Positions 8,385 through 16,454 of a stretch of DNA of 64,000 nt are shown here, one piece after another. Below the pieces are notes generated by a model. That model searched no databases. It was given only the letters and a program-made list of their open reading frames with translations, and had not been told where the DNA came from. The position numbers and the translations under genes were made by a program. How positions within the stretch are numbered: the stretch's first letter is position 1; every line of letters begins with the position of its first letter. This stretch comes from Bacteriovoracaceae bacterium (GTDB lineage: Bacteria; Bdellovibrionota; Bacteriovoracia; Bacteriovoracales; Bacteriovoracaceae), in contig JABIHA010000035.1 in assembly GCA_018649885.1 (NCBI GenBank), forward strand, positions 27,200 through 91,199, written 5' to 3'.

Positions 8385-9233
8385 TTAGAAAATTTGTCTG
8401 ATTTTTGTGACTTCCACACCGCCACAACTTTTGGGACTGCACATGGTCTCAACAAGACACGCTCGCTTTTTAGGAGAGTAAAAGCTCGGCATGCCATTTC
8501 CTCTGACCAGGATACCTTCTACAAGTCCTGATATTTTGTTGATAACAGGAGAGCCAGAACTCCCTCCAAGGGCATCAAGGTTGGCGGTAAAAAATTCGGG
8601 GTGAGCTGATTTCATCACATGGGCAACATTTATAATTTTAAGAGGGAGTCCTCCCAGATGAGTGGTCATAAATAGTGGGTCACCACTTTTTAGGTCATCA
8701 GAATAATTGAGCTCAAGGGGATCACGATCAGTGACCACTCTTTCTAACTGAGCGATGGCATAGTCATGGGATTTTGATTTATCGTACTGTCTTTTTACAA
8801 TTTTTCTACAGCGGTAAATCTGTCGGTAGTTAAAAGAAATGGAATCTTTTGTGTTTGATTTGTAGTGGTAGTCAAAGAGCCAAAAATTATTTCGGCAATC
8901 CATAGTGCTACCAAGACAGTGTCCTGCTGTTAGAATTAAGTCCCGGTCAATTAGAAAACCTGTACAGAGTCCACTCGCTGGCTCAGCTGCAAAAGGGTGA
9001 TCAGAGCAGACTTTGAAACGTGACTCGAAGTTTAGATCATTTAAATAAAAATAGTCGCCCTTCATGGAGTAGTTGAGATGACTCTGGTAGACCATGACTG
9101 CTGTGGCAGAGATCGCTTTTTTGTAAATGCCAGATTTTAGGTCATAGGGTTGCATTCTATTATCCGGTGGATAAATAACTTGCTGTCCAAAAACAGCACC
9201 AAACTGAAAAATGGTAGCGATCAAAAAAGTCAC
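8385..9233 (-). CDS. Exported trypsin-fold serine protease, V8/glutamyl endopeptidase-like
   Basis: About 282 residues with a signal peptide ending near FGAVFGQ. The catalytic triad is visible: TAGHC (His, near residue 105), DYAIAQLE (Asp, near 166) and GGSSGSP (Ser, near 230). The GSSGSP box and the N-terminal GTGFLI-like CTGFLIDRDLILTAGHC are typical of S1B/V8-like peptidases. Cys pairs suggest disulfides. I place the start at GTG 9233 because AAAGG lies six bases upstream; the ATG at 9239 abuts that site. The gene is divergent from the ATP-grasp gene. A role in digesting external or prey protein is plausible but inferred. Confidence 0.85.
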   Translation of the reverse strand: MTFLIATIFQFGAVFGQQVIYPPDNRMQPYDLKSGIYKKAISATAVMVYQSHLNYSMKGDYFYLNDLNFESRFKVCSDHPFAAEPASGLCTGFLIDRDLILTAGHCLGSTMDCRNNFWLFDYHYKSNTKDSISFNYRQIYRCRKIVKRQYDKSKSHDYAIAQLERVVTDRDPLELNYSDDLKSGDPLFMTTHLGGLPLKIINVAHVMKSAHPEFFTANLDALGGSSGSPVINKISGLVEGILVRGNGMPSFYSPKKRACLVETMCSPKSCGGVEVTKIRQIF

Positions 9234-9278
9234 TGGCATCCTTTTGCCTGATTATAAAAGCTTTGCTACATTTTGCCC

Positions 9279-10136
9279 ATGAAATTGGCCTTCCTTATAT
9301 GTAGCGATTTATCTGGGTTTTTCGTCGATGATAACCTAGCGATAACACTTCTCAAAGAACGTGGCATCGCGGTGGATCCTGTGGTTTGGGATGCTCCTGA
9401 CACCAATTGGGGCAATTACGATGCGGTGATCATTCGTTCTACATGGGATTACACCAAAAAGATTCATGAGTTTATTAAAGTGCTAAAGACCATTCATAAC
9501 AGTGGGGTGAAACTGTTAAATGAGCTGGAAACTGTTGCATGGAATTACGATAAGAACTATCTGAGTGAACTAGGAGAAAAGGGGGTCTCTGTTATCCCTA
9601 CAAGATTTGATCTAACTCTTGATCGTCTTGGTGAGGCCTTTGATATATTTGAGTGTCAAAAAATTATTGTCAAACCTACTATTGGGGCAGGAAGTGATAA
9701 GACCTATCCCCTTGAAGTGGCCCAAGTTGAACAGATGATGCCACAAATGGCCTTTGACTTTGAAAATACTCCCTTTATGGTCCAGCCTTTTATTGAAGAG
9801 GTCATTACTGTCGGTGAGTACTCTGCCCATTTTTTTGATTGCAATTTTTCACACGCCATAACAAAAACTCCTAAAAAAGGTGATTACCGGGTTCAAGAAG
9901 AGCATGGTGGAATACTCGAAGCAGTTGTTGCCACTAAGGAGCTTACCCAACTTTCAAAAAAGGCCATTGAGTGCGCACCTGGTAGTCCTTTATACGCAAG
10001 GGTGGATTGGTTATACAAAAATGATCAGTGGCTTTTAATGGAGCTTGAACTGATTGAGCCAGCACTGTACCTTAGTCTTCATCCTGAAGCTCCAGCTAAC
10101 TTTGTGCAGGCCCTTTTAAAGAGAGTAAAGCTCTAA
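9279..10136 (+). CDS. ATP-grasp enzyme, RimK/glutathione-synthetase-like
   Basis: A 285-residue protein. The N-terminal part reads VIIRSTWDYTKKIHEF, characteristic of the ATP-grasp family that includes the D-cycloserine ligase DcsG-like and other stand-alone ligases. It is followed by KIIVKPTIGAGSDKTY (ATP-binding Lys and Gly loop), FMVQPFIEEV, GEYSAHFFD and the metal-binding LLMELELIEPALYL near the C-terminus. It should join a carboxylate to an amine using ATP, but neither substrate can be read from sequence. I prefer the ATG at 9279; an in-frame TTG two codons earlier is possible. A TATAAA box lies at 9253-9258. No biosynthetic partner genes adjoin it. Confidence 0.72.
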   Translation: MKLAFLICSDLSGFFVDDNLAITLLKERGIAVDPVVWDAPDTNWGNYDAVIIRSTWDYTKKIHEFIKVLKTIHNSGVKLLNELETVAWNYDKNYLSELGEKGVSVIPTRFDLTLDRLGEAFDIFECQKIIVKPTIGAGSDKTYPLEVAQVEQMMPQMAFDFENTPFMVQPFIEEVITVGEYSAHFFDCNFSHAITKTPKKGDYRVQEEHGGILEAVVATKELTQLSKKAIECAPGSPLYARVDWLYKNDQWLLMELELIEPALYLSLHPEAPANFVQALLKRVKL

Positions 10137-10276
10137 GAAAATTAAGGGCAGATACTTCAGTGGCCGTTTCATCACTGACGTTTCCTCCGAGGTAGGTAAT
10201 TGTAAAAACTACCAATAAAATCCTTAAAGCTTTGGTTTGTTTTACAAAATATTGCACCTTGGATAGTGTGTAAACC

Positions 10277-11500
10277 ATGCTTAAAAAAATAACATTACTT
10301 TTTATTTTTGTTTCTTCTATGAATTTATTCTCTCATGAAGTTAAACTTGGAATCGATCGTCTACAAAACCCTGAGATTTTAAAAAGTTTAGAAGGTAAGC
10401 GAATTGGAATGCTGATTCACAGGGCCTCAATCAACTCTGAAGGGAAACACTTGATTGATCTAGTTAGCGAAAGTGAATTACTAAAGGGCTCTTTAATATT
10501 TACTCCTGAACACGGACTTCGTGGCGAGGGAGATGATTTTATGGAAGATGGTGTAGATCAAAAATCAAAGCTTCCTTATTACTCGCTTTATACAAAAAAA
10601 AGAAAGGGACCTTTAAAAGAGCATTTAGATAAAATTGATGTATTACTTGTAGACCTTCAAGATGTGGGGGTGAGATATTATACCTACGTTTCAACTCTCT
10701 CACTAGTTCTTGAAAAGATAAGCTCCTTCAAATCAAAGGTGAAAGTCATTGTACTCGATAGACCCAATCCCATTGGAGGAGAAGTTGTATCAGGTCCAAT
10801 ACTAAGTGAATCCCTCATAGGTCCATTAATGGCCTATCTTCCAATTCCTTTTCAGCATGGAATGACTATTGGAGAGCTAGGAGAGTATATAGTTCAATTA
10901 AAAAAATTAGAGGTTGATTATTCAGTGGTAAAAATGAAAGGGTGGCACAGACAGATGAAATGGTCTGATACCTCACTACTATGGACAGCCTCATCTCCTG
11001 CACTTCCCTCTATATTGCAAGTGGAACTCTATTCATTATTTGGTCTGTTTGAGTCCTTTAATTTAGCAGTAGGCAGGGGAGTCACCAATGGAATGGCCTT
11101 TAAAATCTATGGAGCTCCTTGGATTGAAGGCCATCAAGCGAGTGCACTCGTAGAGAAATTGAATTCTCTCAATCTTTTTGGACTTAAGTTTTTTTCTGTT
11201 TCTTGGATTCCTACCAGAAGAGAATATCTAGGGCAAAATTGTCATGGCCTTAGAGTTGAGTATGATTCCACCATTCATTTATCAAATCCTTTCAAAATTA
11301 CTTGGGAAGTTGCCAGCACCTTGATTCAATTTTTTGGAGATAAGCTCCGCTTTAAAAGAACAACTCCACTTATGATAGGAGATGATCTTGTTTTTAGAGC
11401 GCTAGGGACTCAGAGTTTCTCATTTGCTAGGAGTTTATATGGTGATCAGTTATCTAAATTTAAAAGCGAGCGGCAGCGGTTTTTAATTTACCCAAATTAA
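10277..11500 (+). CDS. namZ: Exported exo-beta-N-acetylmuramidase, NamZ/DUF1343 family
   Basis: A 407-residue protein with a signal peptide (MLKKITLLFIFVSSMNLFS). DUF1343 signatures are clear: GKRIGMLIHRASIN near the N-terminus, FTPEHGLRGEGD (near 80), DVLLVDLQDVGVRYYTY (near 125), VLDRPNPIGG (near 157), and GRGVTNGMAFKIYGAPW further on. In Bacillus subtilis NamZ this family releases MurNAc from the non-reducing end of peptidoglycan fragments. An exported copy suits recycling of the cell's own wall or degradation of another bacterium's wall. Family length is about 400 residues, so the gene is complete. An amidase gene lies 0.9 kb downstream on the other strand. Confidence 0.85.
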   Translation: MLKKITLLFIFVSSMNLFSHEVKLGIDRLQNPEILKSLEGKRIGMLIHRASINSEGKHLIDLVSESELLKGSLIFTPEHGLRGEGDDFMEDGVDQKSKLPYYSLYTKKRKGPLKEHLDKIDVLLVDLQDVGVRYYTYVSTLSLVLEKISSFKSKVKVIVLDRPNPIGGEVVSGPILSESLIGPLMAYLPIPFQHGMTIGELGEYIVQLKKLEVDYSVVKMKGWHRQMKWSDTSLLWTASSPALPSILQVELYSLFGLFESFNLAVGRGVTNGMAFKIYGAPWIEGHQASALVEKLNSLNLFGLKFFSVSWIPTRREYLGQNCHGLRVEYDSTIHLSNPFKITWEVASTLIQFFGDKLRFKRTTPLMIGDDLVFRALGTQSFSFARSLYGDQLSKFKSERQRFLIYPN

Positions 11501-11510
11501 GTAGAACTTG

Positions 11511-12353
11511 TCAGTGCGAACTAACCCACTGATTAATTTGTTCTACAACTTTTTCGGAGGATTTAATCCAACCAAAGTGGGCGGAACCCTGAAGCTCGGC
11601 AATCATTAAATTATTATGGGTAGAATTTTTTGAACCTATTTTTGATATGAGAAGATCTACAGCTTTTGGTGGAGCGAAGATATCTCCTTTAATAGATATG
11701 GCCAAAATGGGGATGTCTAGATCTTTTAAACTTTGATCGTAATCTATCCCACAACCACTGAGTTTGTATCTCCCAGTTCTTCCATTAAATGACCAATCTC
11801 TCATGACAGAAACGGCTTCTTGTCCCCCAAAGCCTAATTTCCTTCCAGGGAAATGACCTACGATTTTTGAAATTTGGTAGGCCAAATGCGTTCCACCTAA
11901 TATCGCTAGGTTTTTGGGGAAACTCCATCCTTTATAGTGAACTAGGCATGCTGCCACTAGGATTAGTCCCTTGGCACTCTTGGGATGTTGAGAGAGATAG
12001 AGCGCGCTGAGCTGACCGCCAAGGCTGTGGCCACATAGATACAGCGGAAGACCATCAAAAGTTGAACCAGCAAGCTCGACATACGCCGGCAGGTCATATT
12101 TTAGGAAGTGGGCGTAGCCGAAGTCCACATTTCTCCCGGGCCTAATACTACTTGAGTCGATTCCTCTAAGCTCGAAATTGATTACATGAAATCCTGCTTC
12201 TGACAATTTCTGGGCAAATGGACGGTATAGCTTTCTAGGAACTCCCATGGCCGGAAGGCAAACAATGACACCTTTTGGGTTTTCACAAGACGAGCGGAAA
12301 ATCTCAGCAATTGAGCTGGCACCATCGTGAGATACTACTTTGACTTCTTCCAT
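11511..12353 (-). CDS. Alpha/beta hydrolase, serine aminopeptidase S33-like
   Basis: A 280-residue protein with no signal peptide. VCLPAMGVPRKLYRPFAQKL is the oxyanion region, LCGHSLGGQ (near 108) the nucleophile elbow with Ser, and SAHFGWI (near 260) the catalytic His; the acid is probably Asp in ISIKGDIFAP. This matches the uncharacterised COG4757-type alpha/beta hydrolases. A good AGGAGA ribosome site precedes the ATG. It lies just upstream of the amidase gene on the same strand, and its stop is convergent with namZ at a 10-bp gap. Substrate unknown. Confidence 0.78.
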   Translation of the reverse strand: MEEVKVVSHDGASSIAEIFRSSCENPKGVIVCLPAMGVPRKLYRPFAQKLSEAGFHVINFELRGIDSSSIRPGRNVDFGYAHFLKYDLPAYVELAGSTFDGLPLYLCGHSLGGQLSALYLSQHPKSAKGLILVAACLVHYKGWSFPKNLAILGGTHLAYQISKIVGHFPGRKLGFGGQEAVSVMRDWSFNGRTGRYKLSGCGIDYDQSLKDLDIPILAISIKGDIFAPPKAVDLLISKIGSKNSTHNNLMIAELQGSAHFGWIKSSEKVVEQINQWVSSH

Positions 12354-12378
12354 AACTTCTCCTGAAAAGAGTTTACCT

Positions 12379-13140
12379 TTAATCAGAGAAAAATTGAACT
12401 ACAGAATTGGTAATGGCGGTTGCAAGGAGCTTTAATCTAAGAGATCGTTTTATGGGGTCAACTAGGTTTTTAACTTCCTGTGCCTGGTTGTAATAGAATC
12501 CCTCAACAAGAGCGTGGGTGGTATCAGGAAAGTTCTTTGTTAGGTACAACTCGCGCCCATAAACACCGTCCTCATGGAGATCACTATCCCACCACCAACC
12601 TGGTCTTTCATCAATCCCGATTTCGAGTTTACTCGATATTTCATTTGTAATGCTTTGGCCTAGCTCTTTTGAGTTTTCAAAGGATAAGGCATTTTCGTCT
12701 TTTGTGATAAATACTTTTGCACTTTGAGTGATGCTATCATTGGGATAATGGGCCCGGTCTTTTTTGTAAATTGTGTCAAAATGCAGCGATAAAAATAATT
12801 GAGGTTTTTTTGAAATGCTGTAATCATATCTTGCCTTTAAATCCCCACTCAATCCATCTTCTGGTTTTATATCTGCTACTGGAAGAAGCTTCGATCTAGT
12901 TAGAAATACTTCAGCTCCTAATTCTTTTAAAAGAGGAGAAAGTACCAGGGCCAATTCCAGTGTTAGCTCTCCTTCTGTAATCATTTGATCCTCATCTGTT
13001 AGGATATATTTTTTGGAGACTAAGGCCCACTCACTAGTCCCAATATGTCCTGGGTCGATGACAATAGTCTTACCAGAAAGGACTTCAGCTCTTAGCTGAA
13101 AACAAAGCAATATAAAAAAGATACTGATAGAGATCTTCAT
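12379..13140 (-). CDS. Exported N-acetylmuramoyl-L-alanine amidase, Amidase_3
   Basis: A 253-residue zinc amidase of the AmiA/B/C catalytic type. It has a signal peptide (MKISISIFFILLCFQLRA), then TIVIDPGHIG with the first zinc His, EGELTLELA with the ligand Glu, FLSLHFDT with the second His, and HALVEGFYYN with the catalytic Glu. It cleaves the bond between MurNAc and L-Ala in peptidoglycan. There is no AMIN targeting domain, so localisation to the septum is unlikely. The nearby muramidase of the NamZ type would act on the sugar backbone, so the pair could dismantle peptidoglycan together; this link is inferred from proximity only. Confidence 0.85.
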   Translation of the reverse strand: MKISISIFFILLCFQLRAEVLSGKTIVIDPGHIGTSEWALVSKKYILTDEDQMITEGELTLELALVLSPLLKELGAEVFLTRSKLLPVADIKPEDGLSGDLKARYDYSISKKPQLFLSLHFDTIYKKDRAHYPNDSITQSAKVFITKDENALSFENSKELGQSITNEISSKLEIGIDERPGWWWDSDLHEDGVYGRELYLTKNFPDTTHALVEGFYYNQAQEVKNLVDPIKRSLRLKLLATAITNSVVQFFSD

Positions 13141-13214
13141 AGAATGAATTTGGCAATTTGGTCGCCGTTAGAAAAGACGCTGCGCTTCTTCAGCAATGGT
13201 GAAATATGTAAAAA

Positions 13215-14249
13215 CTATCTTATTGGTAAGGCAAACTGTTGTATGTTCCCGTCATCAGGATGCTGAATTTCTAAAATCACATTTCTATCTTTCATGTGGG
13301 GGTGATTAATCGCATCTTCAAGGGATAGCACTGGGGTAAAACAAGCATCAATATCACAGAAAATTTGCTCCCATTCACTTTGAGTTTTCTGGGCGATTTT
13401 GGATTTAATTTGCTGGTGCTGTTTTTCATCAACGCATAGATGATGTTCTGTCAGTTCAGGTAAGTCAATTCCCATGCAGAAACGATCCCAGAATTTTTGT
13501 TCAACAGCACCTAGTGCCATGTAGAGTTGGTCTTTTGTTTTATAGACGCAGTAGTTTGGATTTTTGCCTCCCAAAATATCGTATAATCCAGATTTTGGCG
13601 CTTGGAGATCTGCTAGTGCAAGAGGGGAGAGAAAAAGCATTCCCTCTAGCATTGAGACATCAAAGTAGCATGATTGTTTTTTTACTTTAGAAGAGAAAAG
13701 TCCTGTTAGTACTGCGATCACTGCCCAGAGAGATCCACCTGCAATATCTGCAAGCTGAGATTTTGGCACTGTTGGTCTGTTGTCTTCATCTAAAATTTGA
13801 CCAAGAAGACCTGAAAGCGCCAAGTAATTTATGTCGTGGCCTGCTTTTTTTGAAAGAGGACCAGTTTGCCCATACCCACTTATTGAGCAGTAAACAAGTT
13901 GGGGGTTTAACTCTTTTAATGTTTCGAAGTCAATCCCAAGACTCTTCACTACTCCGGGTCTAAAGCCTTCAATGACCACGTCTGATGATTTGACCAAATC
14001 GTAAAATACTTCAAGATCACCTCGGTCTTTGAGGTTGAGAGCTCGGTAGTTCTTATTGCGATTGAGAGTAAGAAAGCTATAGGAATTCTTATTTTTGATC
14101 GGAGGAATATGTCTGATGTAATCACCACTTTCTCTATCTTCAATTTTAATAATCTCTGCACCCAGATCACTTAAAATCGTTGTAGCGTAGGGTCCTGGCA
14201 GAAGTCTTGTAAGATCTAATACCTTGATGCCCTCTAGTATTTTATTCAT
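13215..14249 (-). CDS. CaiB/BaiF-type CoA-transferase or alpha-methylacyl-CoA racemase
   Basis: A 344-residue class III CoA-transferase family protein. It begins LEGIKVLDLTRLLPGPYAT, followed by LGAEIIKIEDRESGDYIR, FLTLNRNKNY, DVVIEGFRPGVV and CSISGYGQTGPLSKKAGHDINY, where the Asp in GHDINY corresponds to the family's catalytic Asp. The C-terminal part reads CFTPVLSLEDAINHPHMKDRN. Overall it resembles alpha-methylacyl-CoA racemase more than formyl-CoA transferase. Its start overlaps the fadJ stop by 4 bp (ATGA). A racemase beside a beta-oxidation enzyme fits degradation of branched fatty acids; this is inference. Confidence 0.85.
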   Translation of the reverse strand: MNKILEGIKVLDLTRLLPGPYATTILSDLGAEIIKIEDRESGDYIRHIPPIKNKNSYSFLTLNRNKNYRALNLKDRGDLEVFYDLVKSSDVVIEGFRPGVVKSLGIDFETLKELNPQLVYCSISGYGQTGPLSKKAGHDINYLALSGLLGQILDEDNRPTVPKSQLADIAGGSLWAVIAVLTGLFSSKVKKQSCYFDVSMLEGMLFLSPLALADLQAPKSGLYDILGGKNPNYCVYKTKDQLYMALGAVEQKFWDRFCMGIDLPELTEHHLCVDEKQHQQIKSKIAQKTQSEWEQIFCDIDACFTPVLSLEDAINHPHMKDRNVILEIQHPDDGNIQQFALPIR

Positions 14250-16330
14250 CTGATAAAACCCGTTTTCCCTTCATCAATTAATTTCGTTAAAAGGGTAGGT
14301 GGTGAGAATCGATCTCCAAATTGTGTGGCGAGATTAGCACATCTATTTTTAAATACGACAAGACCCTCGCTTTCAACATATCTGAGAGTGCCTCCTTTGC
14401 AGGCAGGAAATCCCCAACCAAGGATTGAGCCAACATCTCCGTCAGTAGCATTTTCCAAAATACCTTCTTCCAGACATTTAATGGATTCAATACATTGAAT
14501 GGCCATGAGACGCTGTTTTAAAAGATCTTCATCGACTGGATTTTTACCACCAAAATGCTCAACTAGAAGGGGCGAGAGAATATTTTTACCATCACTTTGA
14601 TAATCGTAGAATCCACTAGATGATTTACGGCCTACTCTTTTTAATTCTTCTACAAAGAGTTTTATCGCCTCAAAGCAATTTTTATCAACAGATGCTTCAC
14701 CTAGATCTTTAATCGTTTGGTTGTAAATATGGTGAATTAAATCTAGCCCAACTTCATCCGCTATTTTTAAGGGGCCAACAGGCATTCCAGACAATACTCC
14801 GGCCTTCTCAATATGCTCCGCTGGAACTCCTTCATGAAGTGCTCTGATTCCTTCGTTAATATAAGTGGTGAAAACTCTTGAAGTATAAAATCCTCTGCCA
14901 TCATTAACTACTATGGGAGTTTTTTTAATTTTCTTGACGTAGGCCAGGCAATAGTTAAGGGCGTGTTCACTACTTTTTTCTCCTTTAATGATTTCCACTA
15001 ATGGCATTTTATCTACGGGTGAGAAAAAGTGAAGGCCAATAAAATTATCTGGTCTCATTGATGCGGTTGCCAGCCCTGTGATAGGGAGAGTTGAAGTGTT
15101 AGAGGCAAATATTCCGGTTGAATCCATTACCGCTTCAGATTCTTTTGTGACAAGCGCTTTAAGTTCTCTATTTTCAATAACAGCTTCGATTACAAGGTCG
15201 CAACCGGCCATGATATTAGGATCTCCACTGGGAGTGATTAATGCTAATACCTTTTCTTTCTTAGATGGATCAAGTTTTTTTTGCTTTACGGCCTTTTCGA
15301 GGATTTTCTCTACTACCAATTTTCCTTTTTCAGCAGATTCTAAGTCACGGTCTTTGAGCATGCACTCTATTCCCGCCATCGCCGTGGCATGGGCAACTCC
15401 CGCACCCATCATGCCTGCTCCTAGTATGCCAACCTTTTTTGGAAGATTTTTGTACTCGGGTGATATTTTTCTTTTATTACAAAAGCCTATACCAAAAAAT
15501 AGTGTGGTGATCATATTTTTGGCCTCTTTAGATAAGGCAAGTTCTGCAAAAGCATTTGCTTCAATTTTTATGGCCTCTTTCATTGTTGTTTTGAGGCCTC
15601 GTTCCAAGCAGTCTATAATTTTCAAGGGAGCAGGGTAGAGCCCGTGGGTTTTCTCCATCACCATTTTTCTGGTGACACATAGGGTGCTGTCAAGATTAGG
15701 AAATGAGCTTTTGTAGTTTTTGTCTACATTACCACTTAATAATAATTTTTTCGCGCTCTCTATCATGTGATCCATTGAGGGGCACAACTCAGTTATCAGG
15801 CCTAATTGGAGGGCCTTTTTTGGACCAATTTTTTTTCCTTCTAAAAGAAGTGGCAGTGAGGCTTCAAGCCCGATAATCCTTGGCAGTCTTTGAGTTCCTC
15901 CAGCTCCTGGTAAAAGGCCTAGAGTAACTTCTGGAAGACCTAATCGTAATTTGGGATGATCTACGGCAATCCGAACGTGACAGGCTAGTGCAACTTCAAG
16001 TCCTCCTCCAAGTGCCGTGCCATTAATGGCCGCAATGGAGGGAGTGCTGCTAGTTTCGATTTGTTCAAAAATGCAGTGAAGTCTCCACGAAATATTGTGG
16101 GTCTTTTCATAGTCATCTGCTTTTAAAATCATGGCCAGGTCGGCACCAGCAATAAACTCAGGCCTTCTTGAAGTGAAAATCACGCCTTTAGTTGTATCAT
16201 CGCTATATATTTGGGGGATGGTTTTTTCAAGCTCGGTGAGTAGACCTTCGTGGATGACATTCATGGGCCTATCAGAAACATCAAATTCAACAATCACAAT
16301 TCCATCATTTTCACGGGTAATATTAAGCAT
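14246..16330 (-). CDS. fadJ: Fatty oxidation complex alpha subunit: enoyl-CoA hydratase/3-hydroxyacyl-CoA dehydrogenase
   Basis: A 694-residue fusion. The N-terminal hydratase/isomerase domain (about 1-190) has AGADLAMIL, NGTALGGGLEVAL for the oxyanion hole, and GLPEVTLGLLPGAGGTQRLP with the catalytic Glu. The NAD-binding domain starts at VGILGAGMMGAGVAHA (near 298) with FASNTSTLPI and GLHFFSPVDKMPLVEII, where the His is catalytic. The C-terminal dehydrogenase domain begins at NDGRGFYTSRV and is duplicated, as in FadJ/FadB. The length is normal for FadJ. The thiolase partner is not in the window. A hairpin covers the ribosome site (see 16338-16374). It is the first gene of the operon with the CaiB-type gene. 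Confidence 0.92.
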   Translation of the reverse strand: MLNITRENDGIVIVEFDVSDRPMNVIHEGLLTELEKTIPQIYSDDTTKGVIFTSRRPEFIAGADLAMILKADDYEKTHNISWRLHCIFEQIETSSTPSIAAINGTALGGGLEVALACHVRIAVDHPKLRLGLPEVTLGLLPGAGGTQRLPRIIGLEASLPLLLEGKKIGPKKALQLGLITELCPSMDHMIESAKKLLLSGNVDKNYKSSFPNLDSTLCVTRKMVMEKTHGLYPAPLKIIDCLERGLKTTMKEAIKIEANAFAELALSKEAKNMITTLFFGIGFCNKRKISPEYKNLPKKVGILGAGMMGAGVAHATAMAGIECMLKDRDLESAEKGKLVVEKILEKAVKQKKLDPSKKEKVLALITPSGDPNIMAGCDLVIEAVIENRELKALVTKESEAVMDSTGIFASNTSTLPITGLATASMRPDNFIGLHFFSPVDKMPLVEIIKGEKSSEHALNYCLAYVKKIKKTPIVVNDGRGFYTSRVFTTYINEGIRALHEGVPAEHIEKAGVLSGMPVGPLKIADEVGLDLIHHIYNQTIKDLGEASVDKNCFEAIKLFVEELKRVGRKSSSGFYDYQSDGKNILSPLLVEHFGGKNPVDEDLLKQRLMAIQCIESIKCLEEGILENATDGDVGSILGWGFPACKGGTLRYVESEGLVVFKNRCANLATQFGDRFSPPTLLTKLIDEGKTGFIR

Positions 16331-16337
16331 ACTGACT

Positions 16338-16374
16338 CCAAGACTTTTTGATTAATTTAACCAAATAGTCTTGG
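16338..16374 (-). promoter_or_regulatory. Inverted repeat over the fadJ ribosome-binding site
   Basis: Perfect 8-bp arms CCAAGACT (16338-16345 on the plus strand) and AGTCTTGG (16367-16374) flank a 21-nt A+T-rich loop. On the coding strand the downstream arm ends in TTGG, immediately followed by AG, so the arm contains most of the TTGGAG ribosome site, five bases before the ATG. It may be an RNA hairpin limiting translation or an operator for a FadR-like repressor. The sequence alone does not decide between these. Confidence 0.5.
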
Positions 16375-16454
16375 AAGTGGATATAGAGAAATGGCTGCGG
16401 TAAAGTTAGCTAAGGTGCCTCAGGTTTTATAGTACCCGAGTACGGAGCTCTGAA

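Noticed and set aside
15078..15638. 186-codon antisense frame in fadJ
   Set aside because: No ribosome site and no domain; fadJ is complete on the other strand.
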